DNA from: J051 sp040752255
GTDB lineage: Bacteria; Armatimonadota; Fimbriimonadia; Fimbriimonadales; ATM1
DNA length: 20,422 nucleotides
Assembly: GCA_040752255.1 (NCBI GenBank)
Contig: JBFMFD010000031.1
Span: forward strand, 1 to 20,422
Direction of reading: 5' to 3'
Below, one piece after another: positions 7,242 to 15,041 of this stretch. Every line of letters begins with the position of its first letter. The first letter of the stretch is position 1. Made by a program: the position numbers and the translations under genes. The notes beneath the pieces were generated by a model that made no database searches, had not been told where the DNA came from, and saw nothing but the letters and a program-made list of their open reading frames with translations.

Positions 7242-9441
7242 CCTCCTTTCGCAGGTCGCCCGCTCGTTCGGTTTTGCCGAGCGATTCGTACACGTCGGCG
7301 AGGCGATATCCGACCAGTTCCATCTGCTCAACGCTCGCTCGGGCGTTCACGAGGGATTCGCCGGCAAGCGGGAGTTGTGCGACCGCCTCGATGTAGGCCA
7401 GCAACTCATTCGGCTGAAGCCCGAGCGCGCTTGCAACGTCGGCAAGAAGCGGCGCGCGCCCTGTCGCCTGTTCAAGTTCTATGCGCTTGGCGACTACATC
7501 GTCCAGTCCGGTTTGGCGCAGCAACTCCGGGACGGTTGAGCGACGATAAGCGCGAAGCAGTTCGTAGGCTCCTTCGAGTTGCTCAGCCTCGGCCTGTCGG
7601 TCGCCGCGCTCGAGGGCAAGGTCAGCGAGGAAGATTCGCGCCTCGACAGTGCTCAGCTCGACAAGCCACGGAAGGGAGCGGAGGGTGAAGAACAGCGTTC
7701 TCTCCATCCGCACCATGTTCTGGGCGACGTCAATCGCCTCCTCTGCTTGCCCCGAATCGCGGAGGATCGCTAGTTTTAGAGCACGCCACTTCGGGTTGGC
7801 AGGCTCGGCGTTGATCGCAGCCTGGGCTGCGCTCAGCGCCGCGTCGGTGGTGCCGAGCAGGCGCCGGATCCTGGCGACTTCAGCCCATCGGCTCGGGGTG
7901 GGCGAGATGCGCGCCGCGGTCTGCCAGCAAGCTGCTGCGCCTTCAAGGTTGTTGCTCACACGGAGGAACTGCCCTCGGGCTTCGTACGGTGCAGGGTCCG
8001 CGACCGCAATCCTCTCCGCACGAGAGAGGAGGTCGAAACCTTCATGCGGCGCTGAGGGGAAGCGCTCACGCGCAAGGGAGACGTAGTGCGCGCTGAGGAA
8101 AGCCACCAGGAGATACCCGGCTGCGGCGGCGGCGGGCAAGGCATGTGCGATGGCGCGGCTGTTGAGCGGCGCCTTTTCCGGCTGTGCGCCGTCGGCGGAG
8201 AGCAGGAGCGCGATTGCGACAACTGTGAAAAAGACAAGACCATAACCGAAGATGCTGAACGTCGAGTCCACCGCCGCGTTCGCGCCTGCGGCAAGCACCG
8301 CGCCCACGCAGCCTGCGCGAAGGAAGGCGCGCTCGGGCGCCTCACCGGCATGGCGCCGCCCGGCGCAAACCAGGAACACAACTCCAAACGTGAGGAAGAG
8401 CAAGAGCGCTGGGACGCCGGCCTCTGCCGCGAGCTGCAGGTACGTGTTGTGCGCCAGCGCCGGCGCCTGCACCTGCGAGAAGCGCTTGAACTCTGGTGCG
8501 TATGCGCCGATGCCGAAGCCGAAGATCGGCTTCTCCGAAACCATGTCGGCGGTATCGGCCCAGACTTGGCGGCGAAACGCGACCGACTGCTCCGCCTCTT
8601 CACCCGCGGCGAGCAGCCTCGATGCGGTAGCGCCGGGCTGAGGGGCGGTTAGGGACTTGAGCCCCGTCACGCCCACAGCAAGCGTAGCGGTTATCGCCAC
8701 GGCTACTACAATCGGTACCCATCTCGTGCGCGCTCCCACCAGCGCGGCCGCCACGATGAACCCGGCGACGCCTATCACCGCCGAGAGCAACCCGCCCTTA
8801 GAAGCAGTGAGGAACAGGGCGACGCCAACGACCGCCACGCCCAGCAGCGCGAGCGCTTTCGTAGCGGACTCGCGGGCTACCACCGTGAGCGCGAAGGCGG
8901 GCGGCAGCACAAGCGCGAACAGAGAGGCGGCGGCGTTTGGATTGTGCCAGCCCGCGAAGATGCGCCATCCCTGAGCCGTACCGGGGGAGAGGTACTCTTG
9001 GATTCCCGACAAGGCGACGGCTGCCGCGCCGCCGACGACGATGCCGAGGGCGACCGCGGGCAGCTTTGTGCGTCCCAACGTTGACAGAACGACTTGCACA
9101 ACAACGAGGTACAGCGTCCAGCGGGAGAGTTCGAGAAGCGAGAGGTGCCAGTTTTGGGTCTGCGTTAGGCTCAAGCCGATCCAGACCCAAAGCAGGAACA
9201 GCGGGACGAACAGGGCCCGGCAGGGCACAAGCATCACCGACCTTGGCAGCACGGCGAGCGCCATCGCAAGCAGAAGCAGGCCCGCGACGAGCGCATGCGC
9301 CGCCCAGGGATGCATGCGCTCAACGAGCGCCTCAGCGAACAGGTTGCCGGTGGGCGCCGAGCCAAGCGGCAATCGTCCGCACGCCCACTCAGCGACGAAG
9401 ATCGCCGCGAACAGGAGCGCCGCCGCGATGCTTCTCATCAT
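7192..9441 (-). CDS. O-antigen ligase/polymerase (Wzy/WaaL-like) membrane protein with C-terminal TPR-like tail
   Basis: The 749-residue protein has about ten to twelve transmembrane helices in residues 1-455. It carries the O-antigen ligase family signature: LTASKGGLLSAVIG near 211-224, the extracytoplasmic FGFGIGAYAPEF segment (307-318) and AHNTYLQLAAEAGVPALL (330-347) with the conserved His331. The soluble C-terminal third (about 465-749) contains helical repeats resembling TPRs (for example around 490-545 and 550-580). Members of this family polymerise or ligate lipid-linked glycans, or glycosylate proteins, at the periplasmic face. The specific reaction cannot be read here. The ATG at 9441 overlaps the stop codon of the upstream glycosyltransferase (ATGA) and has GGAGGG upstream. 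The final 50 bp overlap the convergent PBP2 gene. Confidence 0.88.
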   Translation of the reverse strand: MMRSIAAALLFAAIFVAEWACGRLPLGSAPTGNLFAEALVERMHPWAAHALVAGLLLLAMALAVLPRSVMLVPCRALFVPLFLLWVWIGLSLTQTQNWHLSLLELSRWTLYLVVVQVVLSTLGRTKLPAVALGIVVGGAAAVALSGIQEYLSPGTAQGWRIFAGWHNPNAAASLFALVLPPAFALTVVARESATKALALLGVAVVGVALFLTASKGGLLSAVIGVAGFIVAAALVGARTRWVPIVVAVAITATLAVGVTGLKSLTAPQPGATASRLLAAGEEAEQSVAFRRQVWADTADMVSEKPIFGFGIGAYAPEFKRFSQVQAPALAHNTYLQLAAEAGVPALLLFLTFGVVFLVCAGRRHAGEAPERAFLRAGCVGAVLAAGANAAVDSTFSIFGYGLVFFTVVAIALLLSADGAQPEKAPLNSRAIAHALPAAAAAGYLLVAFLSAHYVSLARERFPSAPHEGFDLLSRAERIAVADPAPYEARGQFLRVSNNLEGAAACWQTAARISPTPSRWAEVARIRRLLGTTDAALSAAQAAINAEPANPKWRALKLAILRDSGQAEEAIDVAQNMVRMERTLFFTLRSLPWLVELSTVEARIFLADLALERGDRQAEAEQLEGAYELLRAYRRSTVPELLRQTGLDDVVAKRIELEQATGRAPLLADVASALGLQPNELLAYIEAVAQLPLAGESLVNARASVEQMELVGYRLADVYESLGKTERAGDLRKEVSDLSWERLRLGFGGL

Positions 9442-10337
9442 CGGTTCACCCTCCTCATGACGGCGTCCCAGGCGTTCTTGGCGAGGAAGGTAGAGGCGCG
9501 GAGCCACACGAAGAGCAGCGCAGCAAGCCAATACAGCGGTTGCAGGAGAAGCGGCGCATTACGGAGGTGGTGCTTCGCGTAGTAGAGCAACATGCTCTTG
9601 TGGAACTGGCGGATCATGCGGTTGGCAACTCGGTCGGTGCTTGCCCCAATGACGTGCGTGATGACTGCATCCGGCACGTAGACGACGCGGTGGCCCGCAT
9701 CGTGAACGCGTCTGCAGAGGTCCACGTCTTCCAAGTACATGAAGAACCTCTCGTCGAAGCCGCCGACCTCGTGATAGACGTCGGCGCGAAGGCAGAGCGC
9801 TGCGCCGCTTACCCAGTCCACATCTCGCGGCTCAAGATGGTCCCAGTCCTGCATCAGATACTCGCGGGCAAAGCGGTTGTTGGGGAACAGCTTGCCAAGC
9901 GGCGTGTTGCGAAACAGCGCGGCCGCAGGCGTTGGGAAGCGCCTGCCGCTGTACTGCAGCGAGCCATCAGGATTGAGGAGCTTCGGCGCGGCGATGCCGA
10001 CATCCTCGTGCTGTCGAAGGAATGAGACGAGGCGTTCGAGGCATGATGGATGAACGATCGCGTCCGAGTTGAGCGGCATCAGGAACTCGCCGGAGGCGAC
10101 GGCGAAGCCCTGGTTGTGGCCCGCGCCGAAGCCGCGGTTCTGGTCGTTCCGAAGGAGCCGCACGCTCGGGTACTTCTGTTCGACCATCTCTGCGCTGCCG
10201 TCCTCGCTGGCGTTGTCGATCACGATGACCTCAAGGGCTATCCCGTCAGCCTGCGCAAGAACGGACGCGATGCAGCGATCAAGGTAGTCGCGGGTGTTCC
10301 ATGAGCAGATTGTGACGCTAAGGTCGGTACCCGGCAT
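9438..10337 (-). CDS. GT2-family glycosyltransferase (WbbL/rhamnosyltransferase-like)
   Basis: The 299-residue protein has a GT-A fold typical of family 2: LSVTICSWNTRDYL at the N terminus, EVIVIDNASEDGSAE (36-50), NRGFGAGHNQGF, and the metal/nucleotide motif LNSDA (89-93). The acceptor-side region has VSGAALCLRADVYHEVGGFDE followed by FMYLEDVDLCRRV. A hydrophobic C-terminal segment (about 262-285) probably associates with the membrane. Family members transfer rhamnose or other sugars to cell-surface glycans at the cytoplasmic face; donor and acceptor are unknown here. The ATG at 10337 has AGGAGG close upstream. It overlaps the preceding glycosyltransferase by 20 nt and the following ligase gene by 4 nt, forming a compact minus-strand operon. 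It is clearly related to its upstream neighbour. Confidence 0.92.
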   Translation of the reverse strand: MPGTDLSVTICSWNTRDYLDRCIASVLAQADGIALEVIVIDNASEDGSAEMVEQKYPSVRLLRNDQNRGFGAGHNQGFAVASGEFLMPLNSDAIVHPSCLERLVSFLRQHEDVGIAAPKLLNPDGSLQYSGRRFPTPAAALFRNTPLGKLFPNNRFAREYLMQDWDHLEPRDVDWVSGAALCLRADVYHEVGGFDERFFMYLEDVDLCRRVHDAGHRVVYVPDAVITHVIGASTDRVANRMIRQFHKSMLLYYAKHHLRNAPLLLQPLYWLAALLFVWLRASTFLAKNAWDAVMRRVNR

Positions 10338-11178
10338 GCACCCCTCCTGTTCGTAAGAACGCGGCAGCGAGCACCACAAGACGGAACAGCCAGAGCAAGG
10401 GGAGGTTCCACCAGCGCGCGTACCACTTATCGTAGAACCGCAACAGACTTCGGTGCGATTCCCAGATCATGCTCTTGCGAACCTGTCGCGTACCGGCTCC
10501 TCCATGATGAACGACGCGCACGTCGGGGTGATAATACACCCTCCACCCGGCGTTCCGCACTCTGAGGCACCAGTCTACGTCGTTGAAGAAGATGGGAAAC
10601 GCTTCGTCGAGAAGTCCGACTTGGTCGAACACCTCGCGACGTGTGAGCAAGAACGTCCCCATAGGTTGCTCAACCTCGGCGGGCGAGTCATAGTCGAAGA
10701 AGCGGTAGCGATACCTGCCGAAGAACCGACTGCGCGGCAGCAAGCGGGCGACACCAAACAGATCGAACAGCACCGGAAGCGGTCGCGGAAAACTTCTGAG
10801 TGAGGGCTGGGTGCTGCCGTCGGGGTTGATGAGGCGCGCGGCGAGCGCGCCGACGCTCGGCATGGAGCGCAGGATGTCAACGGAGCGTTGGAGGCTGTCG
10901 TCAATGAACTCGGTGTCGGGGTTGAGGAGAAGGACGAACTCCCCTGTTGCGGCTCGGATGCCGATGTTGTTTCCTTCGGCGTAGCCTCGGTTCTCGGCTT
11001 GGGCAAGGAGGCGCACCTGCGGGAAGCGGTCGCGGATCATGTCGGCGGAGCCGTCGCTGCTTGCGTTGTCCACGACGATGACCTCATACGATTCAGAGGG
11101 GGCGTGCCGTTGCAAGGACGCCAGGCACTTTTCGAGGAGCGCCTTCGTATTCCAATTGACGATCACGATGCTCAACAT
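10318..11178 (-). CDS. GT2-family glycosyltransferase (WbbL/rhamnosyltransferase-like), first gene of operon
   Basis: The 286-residue protein has the same plan as its downstream neighbour: LSIVIVNWNTKALL, YEVIVVDNASSDGSAD (31-46), NRGYAEGNNIGI, and LNPDT (85-89) as the DxD-like motif. Then come PMGTFLLTRREVFDQVGLLDE, FFNDVDWCLRV and a hydrophobic stretch near 260-275. It probably adds a sugar to a lipid-linked or surface polysaccharide. It heads the operon whose third gene is an O-antigen-ligase-like protein. The ATG at 11178 is preceded by only a weak GAAGGG close to the start codon. The upstream intergenic region (11179-11402) is shared with the divergent hydrolase gene and its candidate riboswitch. 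It is paralogous to the next gene, probably by tandem duplication followed by divergence. Confidence 0.92.
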   Translation of the reverse strand: MLSIVIVNWNTKALLEKCLASLQRHAPSESYEVIVVDNASSDGSADMIRDRFPQVRLLAQAENRGYAEGNNIGIRAATGEFVLLLNPDTEFIDDSLQRSVDILRSMPSVGALAARLINPDGSTQPSLRSFPRPLPVLFDLFGVARLLPRSRFFGRYRYRFFDYDSPAEVEQPMGTFLLTRREVFDQVGLLDEAFPIFFNDVDWCLRVRNAGWRVYYHPDVRVVHHGGAGTRQVRKSMIWESHRSLLRFYDKWYARWWNLPLLWLFRLVVLAAAFLRTGGVHAGYRP

Positions 11179-11233
11179 GCCCTTCGGCGGCTTCGGCTAT
11201 GTTAGCGTATGCCGTATCCGGCGCACCGGACGG

Positions 11234-11265
11234 GGCAAATCCGCCCGAAAATGGCGGTTTTTGCC
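11234..11265. other. Imperfect hairpin in the divergent intergenic region
   Basis: GGCAAA-T-CCGCC pairs with GGCGG-TT-TTTGCC around a 7-nt loop (11246-11252), giving 11 base pairs with a small internal loop. Its right arm coincides with the 5' strand of the candidate riboswitch closing stem. The two structures would therefore exclude each other if transcription starts upstream of 11234. It has no T-tract on the plus strand beyond the stem and is not a convincing terminator. Confidence 0.4.
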
Positions 11266-11391
11266 GAATCCTTGACAATTTACTCGAGGTTTCGGCCCCG
11301 GGGGTTGCGTTTTGATGGTGTGATGGGGTAACGTTCGTCGGTTCCGCTTGGGATGGGATGCCCTGGACGGTTAGCCTCGGGCGGAGAGGAG
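11258..11391 (+). promoter_or_regulatory. Candidate c-di-AMP (ydaO/yuaA-type) riboswitch
   Basis: Several conserved blocks of the ydaO motif occur in order. The first is GCCGAATCC (11263-11271). Then comes GAGG (11286-11289) followed after 11 nt by GGGGTT (11301-11306), the same spacing I recall from the Thermoanaerobacter aptamer. A small variable hairpin follows (11307-11311 with 11330-11334), then GGGAT...CCC (11347-11363), and finally GACGGTTAGCCTC followed by GGGC (11366-11382). The ends can close as a P1 stem: 11258-11265 with 11380-11387, 8 pairs including G-U pairs. The 3' strand of P1 runs into AGAGGAG at 11385-11391, the ribosome binding site of the wall hydrolase. Ligand binding would then be expected to lower translation. 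Wall hydrolases with LysM, SH3 and NlpC/P60 domains are a known gene context for this class. No alignment could be run, so the call is from memory of the consensus. Confidence 0.58.
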
Positions 11392-11402
11392 CAAACACGG
11401 TT

Positions 11403-12536
11403 ATGAACAGACTTGGATTGCTGTTGGCAGTTCTCTTTGTGGCTGTCACGGCATTTGCACAAGCGACCTACACTGTCAAGTCGGGCGACACGCTCGAGAA
11501 GATTGCGAATCGCTTCAACTGCAAGGTTGACGCACTCGCCCGCAAGAACGGCATCACAGACGCGAAGAAACTTCAAATCGGCCAGGTCTTGCGCCTGCCC
11601 ACCGATCCGAGTTCCTACAGGGATGGCAAGGTGCCGGAGAGCGTGAAGCCGAGCGCCAGACAAGCATCAACCAGCGGCTCGACGAAGACCGCGACGATCT
11701 CCAGAGACAAGGTGAACGTTCGCCGGAAGCCGACGACGTCGAGCCAATCTCTCGTGCAAGTTGAGAAGGGGCGCACAGCCACCGTGCTCGGCGAAGAGTC
11801 GGGTTGGTACAAGCTGAAGTTCCCCGGAGGGACGGTGGGCTACGTTCGTAAGGACATGGTAACGCTGTCGGCTCCTGCGAAGGCGGCGGCGAAGCAGGCG
11901 AGCCAAGCGACGAGCGCCGAGCCCGCAGTGACGACGGGAAGCACGGTGACCATCACGGCGGAAGACGTCATCCTGCGCGCCGGCCCCTCGACGAGGCAGC
12001 CGGTCGTGGCTAAGTTGCGCAAGGGCGTTGAGGCGCAGGTGATTGGCCGGCACGGGCAGTGGCTGAAAGTAACTTTTCCGGGCGGAGCGACCGGCTTCGT
12101 GCACGGTAGCCTGACCTCGGCTAAGGAGAGCATCGCGGCGTCCGCGCCGACCGGAGCCGACCGAAGCGAGTTGATTACCACCGCGCGGCGATACCTCGGC
12201 GTTCGTTACGTGTACGGCGGGGAAACCTCGCGTGGGTTTGACTGCTCGGGGTTCGTGTACTACCTCTATCGAACCGTCGAGGGCATCACGCTGCCGCGCA
12301 CCTCAACGGCGCAGGCATCGGCGGGCGTTCCGGTGAAGAAGGAGGACTTGCAACCGGGCGACTTGGTGTTCTTCCGAACCGGTCGCAGTGTGCGCATCAA
12401 CCACTCCGGCATCTACATCGGCGACGGCAACTTCATCCACGCGAGCAGTGGCGGTGGCCAAGTGCGGATTGACTCCTTGACGACGGGCTACTACGCCGCT
12501 CGGTTCGTTACTGCCCGACGGGTGGACAAGAAGTAG
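11403..12536 (+). CDS. Secreted LysM-SH3b-SH3b-NlpC/P60 peptidoglycan endopeptidase
   Basis: The 377-residue protein starts with a signal peptide (MNRLGLLLAVLFVAVTAFAQ). One LysM domain follows (about 22-66, YTVKSGDTLEKIANRF to LQIGQVLRLP), then two bacterial SH3 domains (about 95-155 and 180-238, each ending in a GYV/GFV turn). The NlpC/P60 domain (about 254-372) has catalytic Cys281 in FDCSGF, His334 in NHSGIYIGDG and the third residue His346 in FIHAS. The first two regions bind glycan and peptide, and the last cleaves stem peptides, usually at the D-Glu to diamino acid bond. The ATG at 11403 is preceded by AGAGGAG at 11385-11391, a somewhat long 11-nt spacing. The gene stands alone and is divergent from the polysaccharide operon. 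A candidate c-di-AMP riboswitch occupies its leader. Confidence 0.95.
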   Translation: MNRLGLLLAVLFVAVTAFAQATYTVKSGDTLEKIANRFNCKVDALARKNGITDAKKLQIGQVLRLPTDPSSYRDGKVPESVKPSARQASTSGSTKTATISRDKVNVRRKPTTSSQSLVQVEKGRTATVLGEESGWYKLKFPGGTVGYVRKDMVTLSAPAKAAAKQASQATSAEPAVTTGSTVTITAEDVILRAGPSTRQPVVAKLRKGVEAQVIGRHGQWLKVTFPGGATGFVHGSLTSAKESIAASAPTGADRSELITTARRYLGVRYVYGGETSRGFDCSGFVYYLYRTVEGITLPRTSTAQASAGVPVKKEDLQPGDLVFFRTGRSVRINHSGIYIGDGNFIHASSGGGQVRIDSLTTGYYAARFVTARRVDKK

Positions 12537-12553
12537 CCTCTTCGGGGTATACT
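12523..12553 (+). promoter_or_regulatory. Promoter of tRNA-Glu
   Basis: TGGACA (12523-12528) and TATACT (12548-12553) each match the sigma-70 consensus at five of six positions, with a 19-nt spacer, slightly long. The -10 box ends 9 nt before the mature tRNA 5' end. The -35 box lies in the last codons of the hydrolase gene. Confidence 0.55.
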
Positions 12554-12562
12554 TTGTCTCGC

Positions 12563-12638
12563 GCCCCGGTCGTCTAGCGGTTAGGACATCGCCCTTTCAC
12601 GGCGAAGGTCGCGGGTTCGAATCCCGTCCGGGGTACCA
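12563..12638 (+). tRNA. tRNA-Glu (anticodon TTC)
   Basis: The full cloverleaf can be drawn. The acceptor GCCCCGG pairs with CCGGGGT, leaving a G1-U72 wobble. The D arm contains GTCTAGCGGTTAGGAC, the anticodon stem TCGCC/GGCGA encloses loop CTTTCAC with anticodon TTC at its centre, and the T arm is GCGGG-TTCGAAT-CCCGT. The discriminator is A and the CCA end is encoded (12636-12638). The TTC anticodon reads both GAA and GAG. It is a single tRNA gene, with no neighbouring tRNA in the window and no recognisable integration site. Confidence 0.97.
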
Positions 12639-12660
12639 CCGACTCGTTTGCTCGACCGAT

Positions 12661-14112
12661 TCACCCTTCGATTAGTCGCTTGAGTTCTTCGGTGTCTCCT
12701 TTGCGCGTGGCGATGGTCAGGCGGTCGCCCGGCGCGAGGACGGTCGAGCCTCGCGGCAAGTACGTCTCGGTACCGCGGTGCAGCAAGAGAATGAGCGCGG
12801 ATGGCGGCAAGTTCAGGTCAACAACTTGCCGGCCTGCCGCCGCGGATGACGGCCTCACCACAACCTCGATCGTGGCCTGCGGGACAGGCACCTCTCCAAG
12901 CTTGCGTTCCGTGTGACCGGGGCCGACGCGCAAGAGCCTGGCAACGAGCGGGATGAAGCTGCCCTGGAGAATGACGGAGACGACCACGACGAAGAACACA
13001 ACGTTGAAGAACACCTCGCTGCCAGGCACACCGGAGGAGATCGGAATCGTTGCGAGTACGATTGGCACCGCGCCCCGGAGGCCCACCCATGAGATGAACA
13101 GTTTCTCCCTAACCGTCAGAGATGCAAGTATGAGCGAAGAGAAGACAGCGACTGGCCTGGCGACAATCACCAGCACGACGGCGAGGAGCAGCCCAATACC
13201 GGCGACGGGAAGGAGTTGCGAGGGAAACACCAGCAAACCGAGTACAAGGAACAGTGTAATCTGCATTAGCCAGGCCAGGCCGTCGTGAAACTGGATGAGT
13301 GCGAGCCGGTGAACGAAGTTGTGGCTGCCAAGAGTGACTCCGGCTACGTACACGCACAGGAAGCCATTACCGCCAACCAGCGCCGAGAGGGCGAAAGAGA
13401 GCAACACCAGAGCTATAGTTAGCACGGGATAGAGCCCATCGTACTCTAGTCTTGCCCGATTGATTCCTCTCACCCACACATAACCAAGCATCAACCCTAT
13501 AAGCCCTCCAAGGAACATCTCAACAAAGAAGGCAATCACATCTAATGTTGTGATACTATTGCTACCCGTGAGTGCGACGGATGTGAGCATCGTAGTCAAA
13601 AAGATCGCCGTCGGGTCATTGCTACCACTCTCGAACTCGAGGGCTGCCGTCAAGTCATGCCGAAGCCGGAGCCGGCGCGCGCGCAATACACCGAAGACTG
13701 CGGCAGCGTCGGTAGATGCGACAATTGCGCCAAGAAGCATTGACTCCACCCAACTGAGAGCAAGGAGCCAACGCACGAATAGTCCGAAGACAACGGTGGT
13801 GACGATGACGCCGCATGTCGCGAGCGACACTCCCCGCCAGAGCACGGTCCGGATTCGACGCCACGGTGTCTCAAGTCCTCCGGCGAAGAGAATGAAGGCG
13901 AGAGCGATGGTGCCAACTATCCGCGCGGTATCGTAATCCTCAAATGGGATTCCGCCGACACCCTCCGATCCTGCCGCTACTCCGATGCCCAAGAACAGAA
14001 CCAGTGCGGGGATACCCAGCTTGCTCGACATCTTGCTAGCGAGGACGCCCAGCAAGAGCAGCCCCGCCGCCACGAGGAGCATCTGTTCCAGGGAAAGGGT
14101 GACCAACTGCAT
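12661..14112 (-). CDS. CPA1-family cation/proton antiporter with C-terminal RCK_C domain (NhaP2/CvrA-like)
   Basis: The 483-residue protein has about twelve to thirteen transmembrane helices (about 10-390). The conserved ion-binding region is STDAAAVF (133-140) and FESGSNDPTAI (160-170), which supplies the Asp pair of CPA1 exchangers. Later helices carry ISWVGLRGAVPIVLA, a conserved Arg-containing segment. Residues about 405-483 form a cytoplasmic RCK_C/TrkA-C domain (VPQATIEVVV to the end) of the kind that regulates potassium transporters. K+/H+ exchange is thus more likely than Na+/H+, but this is inference. The ATG at 14112 is used because a good -10 box (TACAAT at 14127-14122) lies 9 nt upstream. 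An in-frame TTG at 14142 would lie upstream of that box and has no Shine-Dalgarno. It ends facing tRNA-Glu. Confidence 0.92.
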   Translation of the reverse strand: MQLVTLSLEQMLLVAAGLLLLGVLASKMSSKLGIPALVLFLGIGVAAGSEGVGGIPFEDYDTARIVGTIALAFILFAGGLETPWRRIRTVLWRGVSLATCGVIVTTVVFGLFVRWLLALSWVESMLLGAIVASTDAAAVFGVLRARRLRLRHDLTAALEFESGSNDPTAIFLTTMLTSVALTGSNSITTLDVIAFFVEMFLGGLIGLMLGYVWVRGINRARLEYDGLYPVLTIALVLLSFALSALVGGNGFLCVYVAGVTLGSHNFVHRLALIQFHDGLAWLMQITLFLVLGLLVFPSQLLPVAGIGLLLAVVLVIVARPVAVFSSLILASLTVREKLFISWVGLRGAVPIVLATIPISSGVPGSEVFFNVVFFVVVVSVILQGSFIPLVARLLRVGPGHTERKLGEVPVPQATIEVVVRPSSAAAGRQVVDLNLPPSALILLLHRGTETYLPRGSTVLAPGDRLTIATRKGDTEELKRLIEG

Positions 14113-14121
14113 GAGCCACTT

Positions 14122-14127
14122 ATTGTA
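14122..14127 (-). promoter_or_regulatory. -10 box of the antiporter gene, leaderless configuration
   Basis: On the minus strand TACAAT (five of six to TATAAT) ends 9 nt before the ATG at 14112. A poor TTCGCT lies 17 nt upstream as a possible -35. Transcription would begin at or within a few bases of the start codon, leaving little room for a ribosome binding site, and indeed only a weak one is seen. Confidence 0.45.
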
Positions 14128-14153
14128 ACCAAGGGGGCGCAATCAGCGAAGCG

Positions 14154-15041
14154 CTACGGCCCAAACAAGTGAGCGAGCGTCTCACGGACGTCAAAGTCCA
14201 CGAACTGAAACGCGTTACCGAGCGCCCGCTTGGGCACGACACGCTGGCTTGCAAGCAGTCCCTCGTCTGCCATCTCGCCAAGCATGAGGCGCAATACAAA
14301 CGCGGGCGCCCGAAGGAACACCGGGCGGCGTAGCGCAGCGCCGAGCGCGAGCGAGAACTCTCGGTTTCGCACGGGGTTGGGTGACGCCATGTTTACCGGT
14401 CCCACCCATCGGTCTTCCTCGACGCAAGCGACGGCGAGCCGCACCCAGTCGCGCAGGCTAACCCACGGAAAGAACTGCTTCCCCGAGCCGAGCACCGCGC
14501 CGAGGCCGAAGCGGAACGGGCGTGCCATCACTTCCAGCGCCCCGCCCTGCTCGGAGAGCACGACCGCCGTTCGGAGAAGCGCAACGCGCACACCGGAGCG
14601 CCCGGCTTCGAGGGCGGCGGACTCCCACTCGACGCCTACCTGAGCCAGGAAGCCATCTCCGGGGGGCGACTCTTCGGTGAGCACCTCGTCCCCGCGGTCG
14701 CCGTAGTATCCAACAGCCGAAGCGCAGACGAACGCTTTGGGTGGGGTAGGGGCGCCCGCGATCTGCTCGGCGAGAGCCTTCGTGGAGAGCACACGGCTGT
14801 CGCGGATTCGGCGCTTCTTCTCCTCGGTCCAGCGACCGGCGACGCTTTCGCCTGCAAGATGGACGAGCGCATCGAACTCGCGGAAGGCGTCGAGGCTCTC
14901 GAAGCCGTCCCGCGGCGACCAGGGCAGCGCGCTCTTCTCACGCGAGCGAGAGAGGAGCAAGACCTGATGCCCCCTTGCCGCGAGGGCTTCGGCGAGCGCG
15001 CCACCGAGAAGGCCCGTGGCGCCGGTTATCGCAACTCGCAT
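14154..15041 (-). CDS. TIGR01777-family NAD-dependent epimerase-like SDR protein (YfcH/SDR39U1 type)
   Basis: The 295-residue protein is an extended short-chain dehydrogenase. The nucleotide-binding motif GATGLLGG lies at residues 7-14. The family segments LVHLAGESVAGRWTEEKK, SAVGYYGDRGDE (with the catalytic Tyr region) and the C-terminal DUF1731 block (FVLRLMLGEMADEGLLASQR, then PKRALGNAFQF) are all present. The length is typical. The biochemical substrate of this family is not established; links to cell division and to nucleotide-sugar-like substrates have been suggested. The ATG at 15041 directly abuts the stop codon of the cupin gene (15042) and is preceded by GGTGAG, so the two are translated from one transcript. 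No link in function between them is visible. Confidence 0.93.
   Translation of the reverse strand: MRVAITGATGLLGGALAEALAARGHQVLLLSRSREKSALPWSPRDGFESLDAFREFDALVHLAGESVAGRWTEEKKRRIRDSRVLSTKALAEQIAGAPTPPKAFVCASAVGYYGDRGDEVLTEESPPGDGFLAQVGVEWESAALEAGRSGVRVALLRTAVVLSEQGGALEVMARPFRFGLGAVLGSGKQFFPWVSLRDWVRLAVACVEEDRWVGPVNMASPNPVRNREFSLALGAALRRPVFLRAPAFVLRLMLGEMADEGLLASQRVVPKRALGNAFQFVDFDVRETLAHLFGP

Noticed and set aside
8937..10025. A 362-codon plus-strand open frame across the ligase and glycosyltransferase genes
   Set aside because: It is antisense to two well-supported genes, with Arg/Pro-rich low-complexity sequence and no ribosome binding site.
11272..11277. TTGACA as a -35 box for the wall hydrolase
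   Set aside because: No acceptable -10 occurs 15-19 nt downstream (the region is GC-rich), and the hexamer lies inside the candidate riboswitch right after its GCCGAATCC block.
12563..12638. tRNA-Glu as an integration site for a mobile element
   Set aside because: No integrase, no repeat of the tRNA 3' end and no foreign-looking genes are present on either side.
14113..14142. TTG start at 14142 for the antiporter
   Set aside because: It has no ribosome binding site, it would place the good TACAAT -10 box inside the gene, and the added ten residues do not look like the family's N terminus.
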